64,000 nucleotides of DNA from Rhizobium sp. P32RR-XVIII (GTDB lineage Bacteria > Pseudomonadota > Alphaproteobacteria > Rhizobiales > Rhizobiaceae): positions 914,130-978,129 of the forward strand of contig NZ_JABAIH010000001.1 in assembly GCF_012641395.1 (NCBI RefSeq), given 5' to 3'. A program made the position numbers and the translations under genes. The notes under the pieces are model-generated. The model was not told the DNA's origin and did no database searches. It was given only the letters and a program-made list of their open reading frames with translations. Shown here piece after piece: positions 52,344-59,901 of this stretch (positions are counted from its first letter, which is position 1; each line of letters opens with the position of its first letter).

Positions 52344-53057
52344 ATGAGTCACGAAAAACCTCTCTCCCGCCGCAGCTTTCTCTCCCTTTCGGCTTTGACT
52401 GCGGCTTCCGCGCTTGCCGGCTGCGCTTCCACTTCGGCCCCGACCGCTCAGCCCGTCGTTTTCCGTGTTCCACGCTTGTTCGAGACAACGCCTAGGCCGT
52501 CAGATGCCGAGCTTGAGGTGATGTACGGCCCGATCGAAGACGGCGGCTTCCTGATCCCTGCTGTTCCCTACCACGAGATCGATCCGCGCTTCTATCGCCA
52601 GCAGGTCATCGACCCGACGGGCCAGCCGCCCGGCACGATCGTCGTCGATACGCCCTCGCGTTTCCTCTATCTCGTCCAGCCGGGTGGAACGGCGATGCGC
52701 TACGGCGTCGGGATCGGCCGCGAAGGCTTTGCCTGGGCCGGCAGCGGCGTCATCCAGTGGAAGCAGAAATGGCCGCGCTGGAAGCCACCGAATGAGATGG
52801 TCGCCCGCCAGCCGGAGCTTGCGAAATATTCGATCGAGCGCGGTGGCATGGAACCGGGCCTCGTCAATCCGCTGGGCGCCCGTGCGCTCTATATCTTCTC
52901 GAGCGGCCAGGACACGCTCTACCGCCTGCACGGCAGTCCGGAATGGCGCTCGATCGGCAAGGCCGTTTCCTCCGGCTGCGTCCGCCTGATGAACCAGGAT
53001 ATCATCGACCTCTATGACCGCGTGCCGGTCAAGACGCCGATCGTCGTGTGGCAGTGA
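52344..53057 (+). CDS. L,D-transpeptidase, Tat lipoprotein (tandem copy 2)
   Basis: This 237-residue YkuD enzyme is closely similar to the previous gene over the catalytic domain (WAGSGVIQWKQKWPRWKPP; HGSPEWRSIGKAVSSGCVR with C212). Its N-terminus is different: MSHEKPLSRRSFLSLSALTA with a twin-arginine motif (SRRSFL), then a lipobox LAGC at C27. So the copies seem to use different export routes. It lacks the YGLP repeats. The ATG at 52344 is upstream of the Tat motif, though its ribosome binding site (AGGAAGGAA) is rather far. Export of a YkuD enzyme by Tat is unusual. Confidence 0.93.
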   Translation: MSHEKPLSRRSFLSLSALTAASALAGCASTSAPTAQPVVFRVPRLFETTPRPSDAELEVMYGPIEDGGFLIPAVPYHEIDPRFYRQQVIDPTGQPPGTIVVDTPSRFLYLVQPGGTAMRYGVGIGREGFAWAGSGVIQWKQKWPRWKPPNEMVARQPELAKYSIERGGMEPGLVNPLGARALYIFSSGQDTLYRLHGSPEWRSIGKAVSSGCVRLMNQDIIDLYDRVPVKTPIVVWQ

Positions 53058-53091
53058 GCGATCGCGCAAAAGCGTGATGCAAAGGCTTAAG

Positions 53092-53124
53092 CAAAGAAAA
53101 ACTCCTCCGGCGCCGGCCGGAGGA
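53092..53124 (-). terminator. Terminator-like hairpin, minus strand
   Basis: TCCTCCGG and CCGGAGGA form an 8-base stem with a GC loop; on the minus strand it is followed by GTTTTTCTTT. It lies between the transpeptidase and the SleB-like gene and points to termination of minus-strand transcripts after the repeat at 53.2 kb. On the plus strand it is GC-rich without a T run. Confidence 0.6.
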
Positions 53125-53181
53125 ATTCAGGCCGCTGACCAAGATAGCATCAGCCGCAGTTTCAAAGAGGACGCCCGATCA

Positions 53182-53313
53182 CCCCGTCATTCCGGCCTTG
53201 AGTCGGAATCCAGCCGGCAAACGTCTGTGAGCCTAAAAGACTCGCATGACTGACAGTCTTACGCGCCGCAGACGCGGCGCTGCTGGACCCCGGATCCAGT
53301 CCGGGGTGACGGC
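53182..53313. repeat. Intergenic palindromic repeat, second family (copy 3)
   Basis: The arms are GTCATTCCGGCCTTGAGTCG with GAATCCAG, and GACCCCGGATCCAGTCC with GGGGTGAC. The inner stem GCGCCGCAGACGCGGCGC is palindromic. The layout matches copies 1 and 2 and fills most of the gap between the transpeptidase and SleB-like genes. The flanking stretches hold nothing else I can identify. Confidence 0.75.
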
Positions 53314-53384
53314 GTGCAGAGCCGTCCCCTGACATTGGCCTTTGTTCGAAGGCGAGATCGTCGCCTTCGAAAGCCACCGCTTCC

Positions 53385-54296
53385 TCAGCTGCCAAGCGGG
53401 AGGTTGCGCAGGTCGAGCGCTGCGCTGTTGTAAGCCGGACGTGGCGTCGGCAGCGCGATCGGTGCTCCTGCAGGTGGCATGATCGTCCCTGCAGGCGCCG
53501 GAGCGGCAGCCGGAATCGAGGATGTCGTGGTGAAGTCCGGCGCCCATGTGGTGACCGGCAAGGTCTGCGCAACCGGCATCGCCGATGGGATCGGGCCGGT
53601 CTGCGGCAGCTGTACATCGACCTGTGTGGAGCCTGCCGACGCGTCATAGGCCGCGAATTGAACCGGGCTCGCAGGGGGTTGGTCGGAAAGGTAGTTCATC
53701 CGGCCAGGAAGATAGTTCATAGCGACTTCATAGCCGGGAAGCGGGGAAGGCGTCTGGAGCGTTCCGTCGCGCGAGCGCTTTTCATAAAAGACATTGCCGC
53801 CTGCCGCAGCGACATAGTGCATGTTGCGATAGGGGAATCTCAGGCCCGCGGTATGGAAGAACATGGCGTCCTTGACCCCGGGGTGCCGTTCCCCGCGCAG
53901 AATTCCGTTCGCTGCGGAATCGAGTTCCGGTCCGACTCTCGCGTCGATGGCCCTGCTCATGACGCCGGGCGCGAACTGTCTTTCCTGCGCGACCACGCCG
54001 CAGATCGAATTAGGATAGGCGCCGGAGGTGAGCCGGTTCATCACGACGGTTCCGACTGCCATGTAGCCAGCGCGATCCGAATGTTCGGATTCGAAGTACA
54101 TGGCTCGTTTCAGGCAGTCGCGATCTCGCGCGGTATAGTTGTAAGTTACCTTGGTGGAGTGAGCTTTTACCTGCCGCGCAGATGCGGAAGGACTTGCTGT
54201 GGCTGTCGTGTTGGCTGCGGTGGTGCACCCTGTTGCAGCCAGTCCGGCGAATAGAATTCCGGTTATGGATTTACCCAATGCATGTCGCGCCCTCAA
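53385..54296 (-). CDS. SleB-like cell wall hydrolase, putative lipoprotein
   Basis: This 303-residue protein contains the SleB/Hydrolase_2 domain (RDRDCLKRAMYFESEHSDRAG, MAVGTVVMNRLTSGAYPNSICGVV, FHTAGLRFPYRNMHYVAAAGGNVFYEK), which cleaves peptidoglycan. The proposed start is TTG at 54296: AGGAGG lies 9 bases upstream and the product then begins with a lipoprotein signal ending LAATGC. The upstream ATG would place this ribosome binding site inside the gene and bury the signal. The C-terminal third is Pro/Ala-rich and low complexity, probably a wall-spanning linker. It is near the two transpeptidases, so wall remodelling is a shared theme. Confidence 0.86.
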   Translation of the reverse strand: MRARHALGKSITGILFAGLAATGCTTAANTTATASPSASARQVKAHSTKVTYNYTARDRDCLKRAMYFESEHSDRAGYMAVGTVVMNRLTSGAYPNSICGVVAQERQFAPGVMSRAIDARVGPELDSAANGILRGERHPGVKDAMFFHTAGLRFPYRNMHYVAAAGGNVFYEKRSRDGTLQTPSPLPGYEVAMNYLPGRMNYLSDQPPASPVQFAAYDASAGSTQVDVQLPQTGPIPSAMPVAQTLPVTTWAPDFTTTSSIPAAAPAPAGTIMPPAGAPIALPTPRPAYNSAALDLRNLPLGS

Positions 54297-54444
54297 CGGT
54301 ATGTGCCTCCTATTGTGATAGTCCAGCCCAATCACGTCGCGCATGTTTTTTAGCTCACGTTGGTTAATATTCCAAACACATTTCGTGAGACGAAAAAAAC
54401 ATATTGTATTTCAATGAGATGGATACGAGGCGGAGACACTGCCG

Positions 54445-55413
54445 TCAGGCGGCTGCCTTGGAAATGCCCATTTTGCAGCCCGATGCTTCGAGCGCCGCAC
54501 CGGCAACTTCAACGAACAGCCGGCGGAACCAGATGGACCTTTCATCCGCTCGATCGACGCGCCGGTAGAGTATCGTCACCGGCTCGGTCGGTAGCGGAAC
54601 CGGCGGCACCGAAACAACTAACCCGTGCAATTTGGCCATGCAACGCCCGATTGATTCCGGAATCGTCGCAATCGCCGGCATCGCTTGCAGCGCCATCGGC
54701 AAGGCGGAGAAACGCGGCACCGTTGCCACCACCTGGCGGCTGTGTCCCAAACGGGCAAGCGCAATGTCGACGTTGGTCGAGCTGTTGTTGCCCTCGAACG
54801 AGACGGCGACATGGTCGGCGCGGGTGAAGTCCTCGAGGCTCAGCGGCGCCTTCAGCCTGAGCTGATTCGGATGGTAGATCGAGATGGAGGACTGGTCGAA
54901 GAGCGGCTCGCGGATGTGCCAGGAGGCGGGCTCGTCATGGATCGAGACGCTGAAATCATAGGCCCCTTCGTCAAGCATCCGTCCGGCTTCGCGTTTGTCC
55001 AAGGCGGCGACACCCACCAGCCGAGCCCCCGGCGCCAGCTCGCGCAGTCGTGCGGCGAGCGGGCCGAAGAAGGCCGATTCGAGATTGTCGCACAGGCCGA
55101 TGCGGAATTCGCCCTGCCAGCTGGCGGGGTCGAAGGCGGCGGGCGGCCGGATGGCGCGTTCGATACCGGAAAGCGCGTCCTCGATCGCTGGCGCGATGGC
55201 AAGCGCCCTCGGCGTCGGCTGCAGGCCACGCCCGACACGGACGAACAATTCGTCGTCGAGTGCTTCGCGCAGCCGTCGCAGCGCCGCCGAAAGTCCCGGC
55301 TGACCGAGCAGCAGCCGCTCGGCCGCGCGGCTGACATTGCGCTCCTGCATCAGCACCGAGAAGGCCAGCAGAAGGTTCAAATCGATTTTTCGAAGGATCG
55401 CGTCATTCATCAT
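54445..55413 (-). CDS. LysR-family regulator
   Basis: This 322-residue LysR protein begins MMNDAILRKIDLNLLLAFSVL, with the winged-helix segment NVSRAAERLLLGQPGLSAALRRLREALDD, and an effector-binding domain (FRIGLCDNLESAFFGPLAARLREL). The IDLNLL start is seen in the PecT/LeuO-like and NodD-related branch. It is divergent from an MFS transporter. A clear inverted repeat, AGTAA-N12-TTACT, lies just upstream of its start. It probably responds to a compound exported by the transporter, an inference from pairing. Confidence 0.92.
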   Translation of the reverse strand: MMNDAILRKIDLNLLLAFSVLMQERNVSRAAERLLLGQPGLSAALRRLREALDDELFVRVGRGLQPTPRALAIAPAIEDALSGIERAIRPPAAFDPASWQGEFRIGLCDNLESAFFGPLAARLRELAPGARLVGVAALDKREAGRMLDEGAYDFSVSIHDEPASWHIREPLFDQSSISIYHPNQLRLKAPLSLEDFTRADHVAVSFEGNNSSTNVDIALARLGHSRQVVATVPRFSALPMALQAMPAIATIPESIGRCMAKLHGLVVSVPPVPLPTEPVTILYRRVDRADERSIWFRRLFVEVAGAALEASGCKMGISKAAA

Positions 55414-55417
55414 TATC

Positions 55418-55439
55418 AGTAATACCTGGCATGGTTACT
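55418..55439. promoter_or_regulatory. LysR-type inverted repeat upstream of MFS and LysR genes
   Basis: AGTAA (55418-55422) and TTACT (55435-55439) are complementary with a 12-base spacer, close to the T-N11-A LysR box. The site begins 5 bases upstream of the LysR start and ends 90 bases before the MFS ATG. Confidence 0.6.
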
Positions 55440-55529
55440 ATCAATTTGCAATGGGATTCGGAGATGTACATTTTCTCGTTTCTCTGCCGCTTCCTCCCAA
55501 CTCACGCGGCAGGAAAAGGAACGATCTCG

Positions 55530-56930
55530 ATGACACTCACACAATCTCGAAGTGGGGCGGGGCTGGCATTGCTGTTGCTCTGTGCCGCCAATTTCCTTGA
55601 CGCCATGGACGTTTCGACCATCGGCGTCGCGCTTCCCGCCATTCAGGCGGAACTCGGCATGCCTGCAACCTCGCTGCAATGGGCCGTCAGCGCCTATGTC
55701 CTCGGCTATGGCGGCTTCCTGTTGCTCGGCGGCCGCGTTGCCGACGTTTTCGGCCATCGCCGCGTCTTTCTCTGGTCGCTCGGCCTATTCGCGGCCGCAA
55801 GCATAGCGGGCGCCTTTGTCGACAGCGGACCGACGCTGATTGCCGCCCGGCTTATCAAGGGCATCGCCGCCGCCTTCACCGCGCCGGCGGCGCTCGCGCT
55901 TCTGCTCTCCGTCTTCAGGGAGGGGAGCGCCCGGGCCAAGGCGCTCGGTGTCTTCTCCTCGACAGGCGCCACCGGCTTCGTGCTCGGCATGGTGCTCGGG
56001 GGTGCCGCCACCGTCTTCAGCTGGCGGGCGACGCTGGTCATGGGCGCTCCGGTAGCGATCATCACGCTGGCGATCGCGCCCTTCGTCCTGCCCGCCGATG
56101 AGCGCCGCGGCGAAACCCGCCCGCGCTTCGACTGGGCAGGTGCCTTGACGATTACTCCCGGCCTGTTGCTCTTCGTGTTCGGCATCACCAATGCCGCGGC
56201 CGTCGGCTGGAGTGCCTTTCCCACCTGGGGCGCGCTGGCTGCGGCGGTCGTGTTGATCCTGCTCTTCCTTGCCGTCGAAGCCCGGCATGCCGATCCGATG
56301 GTGCCGCTTGCGATGTTCCGCCGGGCAAAGCTCAGCCATGCCAACGCCGTTGCCGCGCTCTTTCAGGGCGTCTATGTCGGCTTCCAGTTCATCGCGACGC
56401 TCTATTATCAGAACGAGCTTGGCTGGTCGGCCTTCGTCACCGGCTTCTGCTTTGCCTTCGGCGGCGTCTGCGTCATGTTCCTGGCACCGCGCTTTGCCTC
56501 GATCGCCCAGAACCGCGGCACCACGGGCCTGATTGCGCTCGGCGTGGCGCTGCAGGCGGTAAGCTACATCTTCTGGGTAGCCGCCGTCGGCCGCGTCGAT
56601 CCGATCCTGCTCGTCGTGCTGTCGCAGCTCGCGCTCGGCGTCGGCTACGCGATGACCTATCCCTCCGTGCAGGTCGCAGCACTTGCTGATGTCGAGGAAG
56701 ACAAATCGGGCCTGGCCTCCGGCATGCTGTTTGCGGCCTTCCAGATCGGCGGCGGCATCGTGCTCGCAGCCGCCTCGGCGGTCTTCGGCGCGGCTCCGTC
56801 CTTCGGTTGGGATCCCTATCTGGCCGGCATTGCCTTCACGGCGCTGCTTGCGGTCGCGGTCGTGCTTCTCGCGGCACTGGGTCCGCGGACGTCGCGGCTG
56901 AGCGCCGGTGCCTATCAGGCTGCCGAATAG
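55530..56930 (+). CDS. MFS transporter (DHA2 drug-efflux type)
   Basis: This 466-residue protein has 14 predicted membrane helices. Helix 1 carries LCAANFLDAMDVSTIGVALPAI; motif A is GGRVADVFGHRR; GATGFVLGMVLGG is motif-C-like. This points to drug:proton antiport. The ATG at 55530 follows AAGGAA and lies past a 33-residue frame that reads the promoter. It is divergent from a LysR gene, so its expression probably depends on that regulator. The substrate is not identifiable. Confidence 0.93.
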   Translation: MTLTQSRSGAGLALLLLCAANFLDAMDVSTIGVALPAIQAELGMPATSLQWAVSAYVLGYGGFLLLGGRVADVFGHRRVFLWSLGLFAAASIAGAFVDSGPTLIAARLIKGIAAAFTAPAALALLLSVFREGSARAKALGVFSSTGATGFVLGMVLGGAATVFSWRATLVMGAPVAIITLAIAPFVLPADERRGETRPRFDWAGALTITPGLLLFVFGITNAAAVGWSAFPTWGALAAAVVLILLFLAVEARHADPMVPLAMFRRAKLSHANAVAALFQGVYVGFQFIATLYYQNELGWSAFVTGFCFAFGGVCVMFLAPRFASIAQNRGTTGLIALGVALQAVSYIFWVAAVGRVDPILLVVLSQLALGVGYAMTYPSVQVAALADVEEDKSGLASGMLFAAFQIGGGIVLAAASAVFGAAPSFGWDPYLAGIAFTALLAVAVVLLAALGPRTSRLSAGAYQAAE

Positions 56931-56971
56931 GCTTTCTACCGGCGCGCCCGCGCTGAGAGGCGCGGGCGATC

Positions 56972-57442
56972 TTACACCGACGCGTTCAGGTTTCCGCGCA
57001 GCCTCTGCAGGGCTCCGCGGATTTCCACCAACTCTTCAAGCGTGCAGCCGGCGGCCCGGCCGATTGCCATCATGATCGAGTTCGCTTCGCTCTGCATCGA
57101 TCGGCCCCTCGGAGTCAGCGAAACGATCACCTGCCGCTCATCGCGCGAGTCGCGCGTGCGTTTGATCAGGCCGCTCTGTTCAAGCCGCTTGAGCAACGGC
57201 GAGAGCGTCCCGGAATCGAGATCCAACTGCTCGCCGATCGTCTTGACCGGCAGCTCGGCCTGCTCCCAGAGCACCAGCATCACCAGATATTGCGGGTAGG
57301 TGAGGCCGACCTTGTCGAGGATCGGCTTGTAGGCGCGCGTGAAGGCATGCGCCGTTGAATAGACCGCGAAACAGAGCTGTTTCTCAAGCCGCTTCTCCTC
57401 CTCGGGAATTTCCATCATCTTCGCCGTCTGCGCTTTCATCAT
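56972..57442 (-). CDS. ohrR: OhrR: MarR-family organic peroxide sensor
   Basis: OhrR represses ohr and releases it when a reactive cysteine is oxidised by organic hydroperoxides. The 156-residue protein has the sensing C24 in LEKQLCFAVYST, then helix HAFTRAYKPILDKVGLTYPQYLVM and the wing RDSRDERQVIVSLTPRG. There are two adjacent ATGs (57442 and 57439); the ribosome binding site AAAGGAAC serves either. It is divergent from ohr, with an inverted repeat between them. Chromosomal ohrR-ohr pairs are known in rhizobia and Agrobacterium. Confidence 0.95.
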   Translation of the reverse strand: MMKAQTAKMMEIPEEEKRLEKQLCFAVYSTAHAFTRAYKPILDKVGLTYPQYLVMLVLWEQAELPVKTIGEQLDLDSGTLSPLLKRLEQSGLIKRTRDSRDERQVIVSLTPRGRSMQSEANSIMMAIGRAAGCTLEELVEIRGALQRLRGNLNASV

Positions 57443-57504
57443 CCTGTTCCTTTGAGGTGCAATTCTCCTCTTTTCAGATTCCGAATGCAATTTGCAAAAT
57501 TCAC

Positions 57505-57527
57505 TTGCGTACAATTTAATTGCGCAA
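57505..57527. promoter_or_regulatory. OhrR operator
   Basis: TTGCG-TACAATTTAATTG-CGCAA is a dyad of 23 bases at 57505-57527. Its core matches the known OhrR box of Agrobacterium (TACAATT with AATTGTA arms). It lies between the divergent ohrR and ohr genes, so one site can control both. Confidence 0.85.
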
Positions 57528-57567
57528 TATAGAAAGTCCAGCCCCAACGCAAACACAGGAGACTGAC

Positions 57568-57990
57568 ATGCCGATCCTCTATACGACCAAAGCTTCCGCC
57601 ACCGGTGGCCGCGCAGGCCGCGCCGTTTCCGAGAACGGCGTTCTCGATGTGACGTTGACTGTTCCGAAGGAACTCGGCGGCGACGGCGCGACCGGCACCA
57701 ATCCCGAACAGCTCTTTGCAGCTGGCTATTCCGCCTGCTTCCTCGGTGCCTTGAAATTTGTCGCGGGCCAGCAGAAGGTCAAGATTCCTGAAGATGCGAC
57801 GGTTTCCGCCAAGGTCGGCATCGGCCCGCGCGAAGACGGCGGCGGTTTCGGCATCGAAGTGGCGCTGACGGTCAACATTCCGGGCATGGACAAGGCCGAA
57901 GCCGAAAAGCTCGCTGCCGCAGCCCATATCGTCTGCCCCTACAGCCACGCCATGCGCACCTCGACCGAAGTTCCGGTTACTGTTGCTTGA
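57568..57990 (+). CDS. ohr: Organic hydroperoxide resistance protein
   Basis: Ohr is a dithiol peroxidase that reduces organic and lipid hydroperoxides with lipoylated proteins as donors. The 140-residue protein has peroxidatic C57 in GYSACFLGAL and resolving C123 in HIVCPYSHA, with the family's glutamate in NPEQLF. The length is standard. The ATG at 57568 follows AGGAGA; a longer frame is out of place with the operator. It is paired with OhrR, with the operator between them, and followed by a palindromic repeat. Confidence 0.97.
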   Translation: MPILYTTKASATGGRAGRAVSENGVLDVTLTVPKELGGDGATGTNPEQLFAAGYSACFLGALKFVAGQQKVKIPEDATVSAKVGIGPREDGGGFGIEVALTVNIPGMDKAEAEKLAAAAHIVCPYSHAMRTSTEVPVTVA

Positions 57991-58000
57991 TTGAGATTTT

Positions 58001-58135
58001 CCCTTCTCCCCTCGGGGAGAAGGTGGCCCGAAGGGTCGGATGAGGGGGCCTCGCGTGACGACTGATAGAAGTTGGCCGTTCGCCTGCGGCCCCCTCATCC
58101 GCCTGCCGGCACCTTCTCCACGAGGGGGAGAAGGG
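58001..58135. repeat. RIME-type palindromic repeat after ohr
   Basis: Copy D. CCCTTCTCCCCTCGGGGAGA with GGATGAGGGGGCC, then GCCCCCTCATCCGCCTGCC with CTTCTCCACGAGGGGGAGAAG. It has the same plan as copies A to C. It starts 10 bases after the ohr stop. From its end to 58.24 kb nothing recognisable is seen except pyrimidine-rich sequence. Confidence 0.86.
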
Positions 58136-58244
58136 ACGCTAGCCGCGCCCGCCGACATTCCCCTCTCGCCGCGTGTATGGGTAAGGGTGAGGGAGCTCCA
58201 AGCCGCATCGCAACCGCATCTTTTCTTCTGAAATAAATTCGCTA

Positions 58245-58266
58245 TATTCTTTCCAAGGAAAGGATA
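58245..58266. promoter_or_regulatory. Operator-like inverted repeat at the start of the Xre-RES module
   Basis: TATTCTTTCC (58245-58254) and GGAAAGGATA (58257-58266) pair in 9 of 10 positions across a 2-base gap. The repeat overlaps a -10-like CTATAT on its left and the ribosome binding site of the antitoxin gene on its right, ideal for self-repression. Confidence 0.7.
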
Positions 58267-58272
58267 GGTGCG

Positions 58273-58656
58273 ATGGCCGCAATTTCTCCCGATCAAACCA
58301 GCTCTGCCGCGGAAGCCGCCGTCATTACCAAGGCGGCGATCAATGCCGCCGACCGGCTAGGGATCAGCGCCCGCGCGCTCGCTGCCGTTCTCGGCGTCTC
58401 CGAAGCGACCGTCTCGCGGATGAAGCGGCAGGACCATCTGCTGGAGCGCGGCAGCAAATCCTTCGAGCTGGCGGTCTTGCTCGTCCGCCTCTTCCGCTCG
58501 CTGGACGCGATCGTCGGCGGTGATGAGGCCGTTGCCCGGCAATGGCTGCGCAATGCCAATACCGCACTTGGCGCCGCACCGCTCGAAAAGATCGTCAGCA
58601 TTTCCGGATTGACCGATGTCCTTGCCTATCTGGACGCCCGCCGCGCTCTCGTCTGA
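58273..58656 (+). CDS. Xre/MbcA/ParS-type antitoxin
   Basis: This 127-residue protein has a helix-turn-helix in its centre (DRLGISARALAAVLGVSEATVSRMKRQDHLLERGSK) and the DUF2384 C-terminal domain (ELAVLLVRLFRSLDAIVGGDEAVARQWLRNANTALG...PLEKI), the pattern of MbcA/ParS/Xre antitoxins. It binds the RES toxin encoded next to it and represses the pair. The gene overlaps the toxin start by 41 bases, so translation is probably coupled. The operator repeat is at the start codon. Confidence 0.92.
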   Translation: MAAISPDQTSSAAEAAVITKAAINAADRLGISARALAAVLGVSEATVSRMKRQDHLLERGSKSFELAVLLVRLFRSLDAIVGGDEAVARQWLRNANTALGAAPLEKIVSISGLTDVLAYLDARRALV

Positions 58657-59368
58657 AACGCGGCCGATCTCCGGCCGTTTCTGGCGGCTGGTGGAAGCGC
58701 AGCATCAGATCTCGACGCTCAAACTCGTCGATACGCTGGAAGAGCAGGCACTGCTCGAAACCCTGCTCGAGGAGAGCAAGCCGGCCCTGCCGCCGGAATG
58801 TGCCGGTCTCGATTATCTCCTCGCCACGCCGTTCCGCTACGGTGCGGTCTACCCGCACGGCTCGCGCTTTCGCAGGGCAGGACGAACGCTCGGTGTTTTC
58901 TACGCTTCCGAAAAGGTCGAAACGGCGTTGGCCGAAATGGCCTTCTACCGGCTGCTCTTCTTTGCCGATTCGCCTGCCACGCCGCTGCCTTCGAACGCGG
59001 CGGAATACACGGCTTTTGCCGCTCCAGTCGCAACAAAGATGGCAATAGATCTGACCGCCCCGCCGCTCGATAGCGGCCGCGCCCAATGGACGGATCCCGT
59101 CAACTACGAGCCCTGTCAGGCGCTCGCCGACACCGCCCGCGCGATCGGCACAGAGGCAATCCTCTACGAATCCGTCCGCGACCCGAATCGAGGCCGAAAC
59201 CTAGCGCTTTTGACGGCCAGGGCCTTTAGCGCCCGCGAACCATCCGAGCGCCAGACATGGCGCATCCGCCTGGCTGCGGCAGGCGTTCAGGCGCTGTGCG
59301 AATTTCCGGCAACAAGGATCGGTTTTGCGAGGAGCGATTTCGGCAACGATCCGCGGATTGCCCGCTAA
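58616..59368 (+). CDS. RES-domain toxin
   Basis: This 250-residue protein has the RES fold pattern: FWRLVEAQHQISTLKLVD, then TPFRYGAVYPHGSRFRRAG, GVFYASEKVETALAEMAFYR, and a later ESVRDPNRGRNLALL. RES toxins use NAD+; family members either hydrolyse it or ADP-ribosylate targets, and their folds are ADP-ribosyltransferase-like. The RxY(x)8R region and the E in the helix AEMAFYR are the likely active-site residues. It starts inside the antitoxin gene. Its stop is directly adjacent to the converging MarR gene's stop. Related Xre-RES pairs occur in rhizobia. Confidence 0.9.
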   Translation: MSLPIWTPAALSSETRPISGRFWRLVEAQHQISTLKLVDTLEEQALLETLLEESKPALPPECAGLDYLLATPFRYGAVYPHGSRFRRAGRTLGVFYASEKVETALAEMAFYRLLFFADSPATPLPSNAAEYTAFAAPVATKMAIDLTAPPLDSGRAQWTDPVNYEPCQALADTARAIGTEAILYESVRDPNRGRNLALLTARAFSAREPSERQTWRIRLAAAGVQALCEFPATRIGFARSDFGNDPRIAR

Positions 59369-59815
59369 CTATGCAAGCGCCTGCAGGTCGCTCCGCAGCT
59401 TGCTCGCATCGCCGTTCGGCAGCTTCTCTTCCAGTGCGGCATGCGTGCTTTCCCAGATCGGCAGTGCTGCAGCGAGCACCGCCTTGCCCTCCGCCGTGAG
59501 ACTCAGCAGCCGCCCCCGCTTGTCTTTTGGATTCTGCACGACATTTACCCATCCTCGGCGCTGCAGCGGCTTCAATGCCGCCGTCAGCGTCGTCTGGTCC
59601 ATGGCGAGAAGATGGGCGACCGGCCCCATCGGCGGCGGCTCCGGGCGGTTCAGCGACATCATCAACGAGAACTGGCCGTTGGTGAGCCCGAGCGGGCGAA
59701 GAGCGTCGTCGAAAAGCCGTGCGAGTGCGCGGGCGGCGCGCTGAACGTGCAGGCACAGGCAGGTGTCGCGCACCAGCAGCGTCGTTGAAAAGGGAATCTC
59801 TACCGCGTTTGACAT
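59369..59815 (-). CDS. MarR-family regulator
   Basis: This 148-residue protein begins with a Cys-containing first helix (LLVRDTCLCLHVQRAARALARLFDD) and the winged helix PEPPPMGPVAHLLAMDQTTLTAALKPLQRRGWV, with wing NPKDKRGRLLSLTAEG. Cysteines in DTCLCL may sense oxidants, as in OhrR, but are not conserved as such. It is divergent from the DUF899 gene, with a perfect palindrome 12 bases upstream of its start, and probably controls the plus-strand cassette. It converges on the RES gene with no gap. Confidence 0.92.
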   Translation of the reverse strand: MSNAVEIPFSTTLLVRDTCLCLHVQRAARALARLFDDALRPLGLTNGQFSLMMSLNRPEPPPMGPVAHLLAMDQTTLTAALKPLQRRGWVNVVQNPKDKRGRLLSLTAEGKAVLAAALPIWESTHAALEEKLPNGDASKLRSDLQALA

Positions 59816-59826
59816 GCCTAATTTCT

Positions 59827-59838
59827 ATTGATATCAAT
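59827..59838. promoter_or_regulatory. Palindrome ATTGATATCAAT (MarR operator candidate)
   Basis: A perfect 12-base palindrome lies 12 bases upstream of the marR start and 64 bases before the DUF899 ATG. The surroundings are AT-rich. A dimeric MarR protein is a natural binder; the assignment is by position. Confidence 0.65.
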
Positions 59839-59901
59839 GTATTTAGTCAAGGAAAACGAGAATACGCCGGTAATCGGTTGCGTAGGAGGAGGGCGCACAC
59901 G

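Noticed and set aside
26036..58135. The four palindromic copies considered as a CRISPR array
   Set aside because: The copies are far apart, palindromic, of uneven length, and have no regular spacers or cas genes; they fit rhizobial intergenic repeats.
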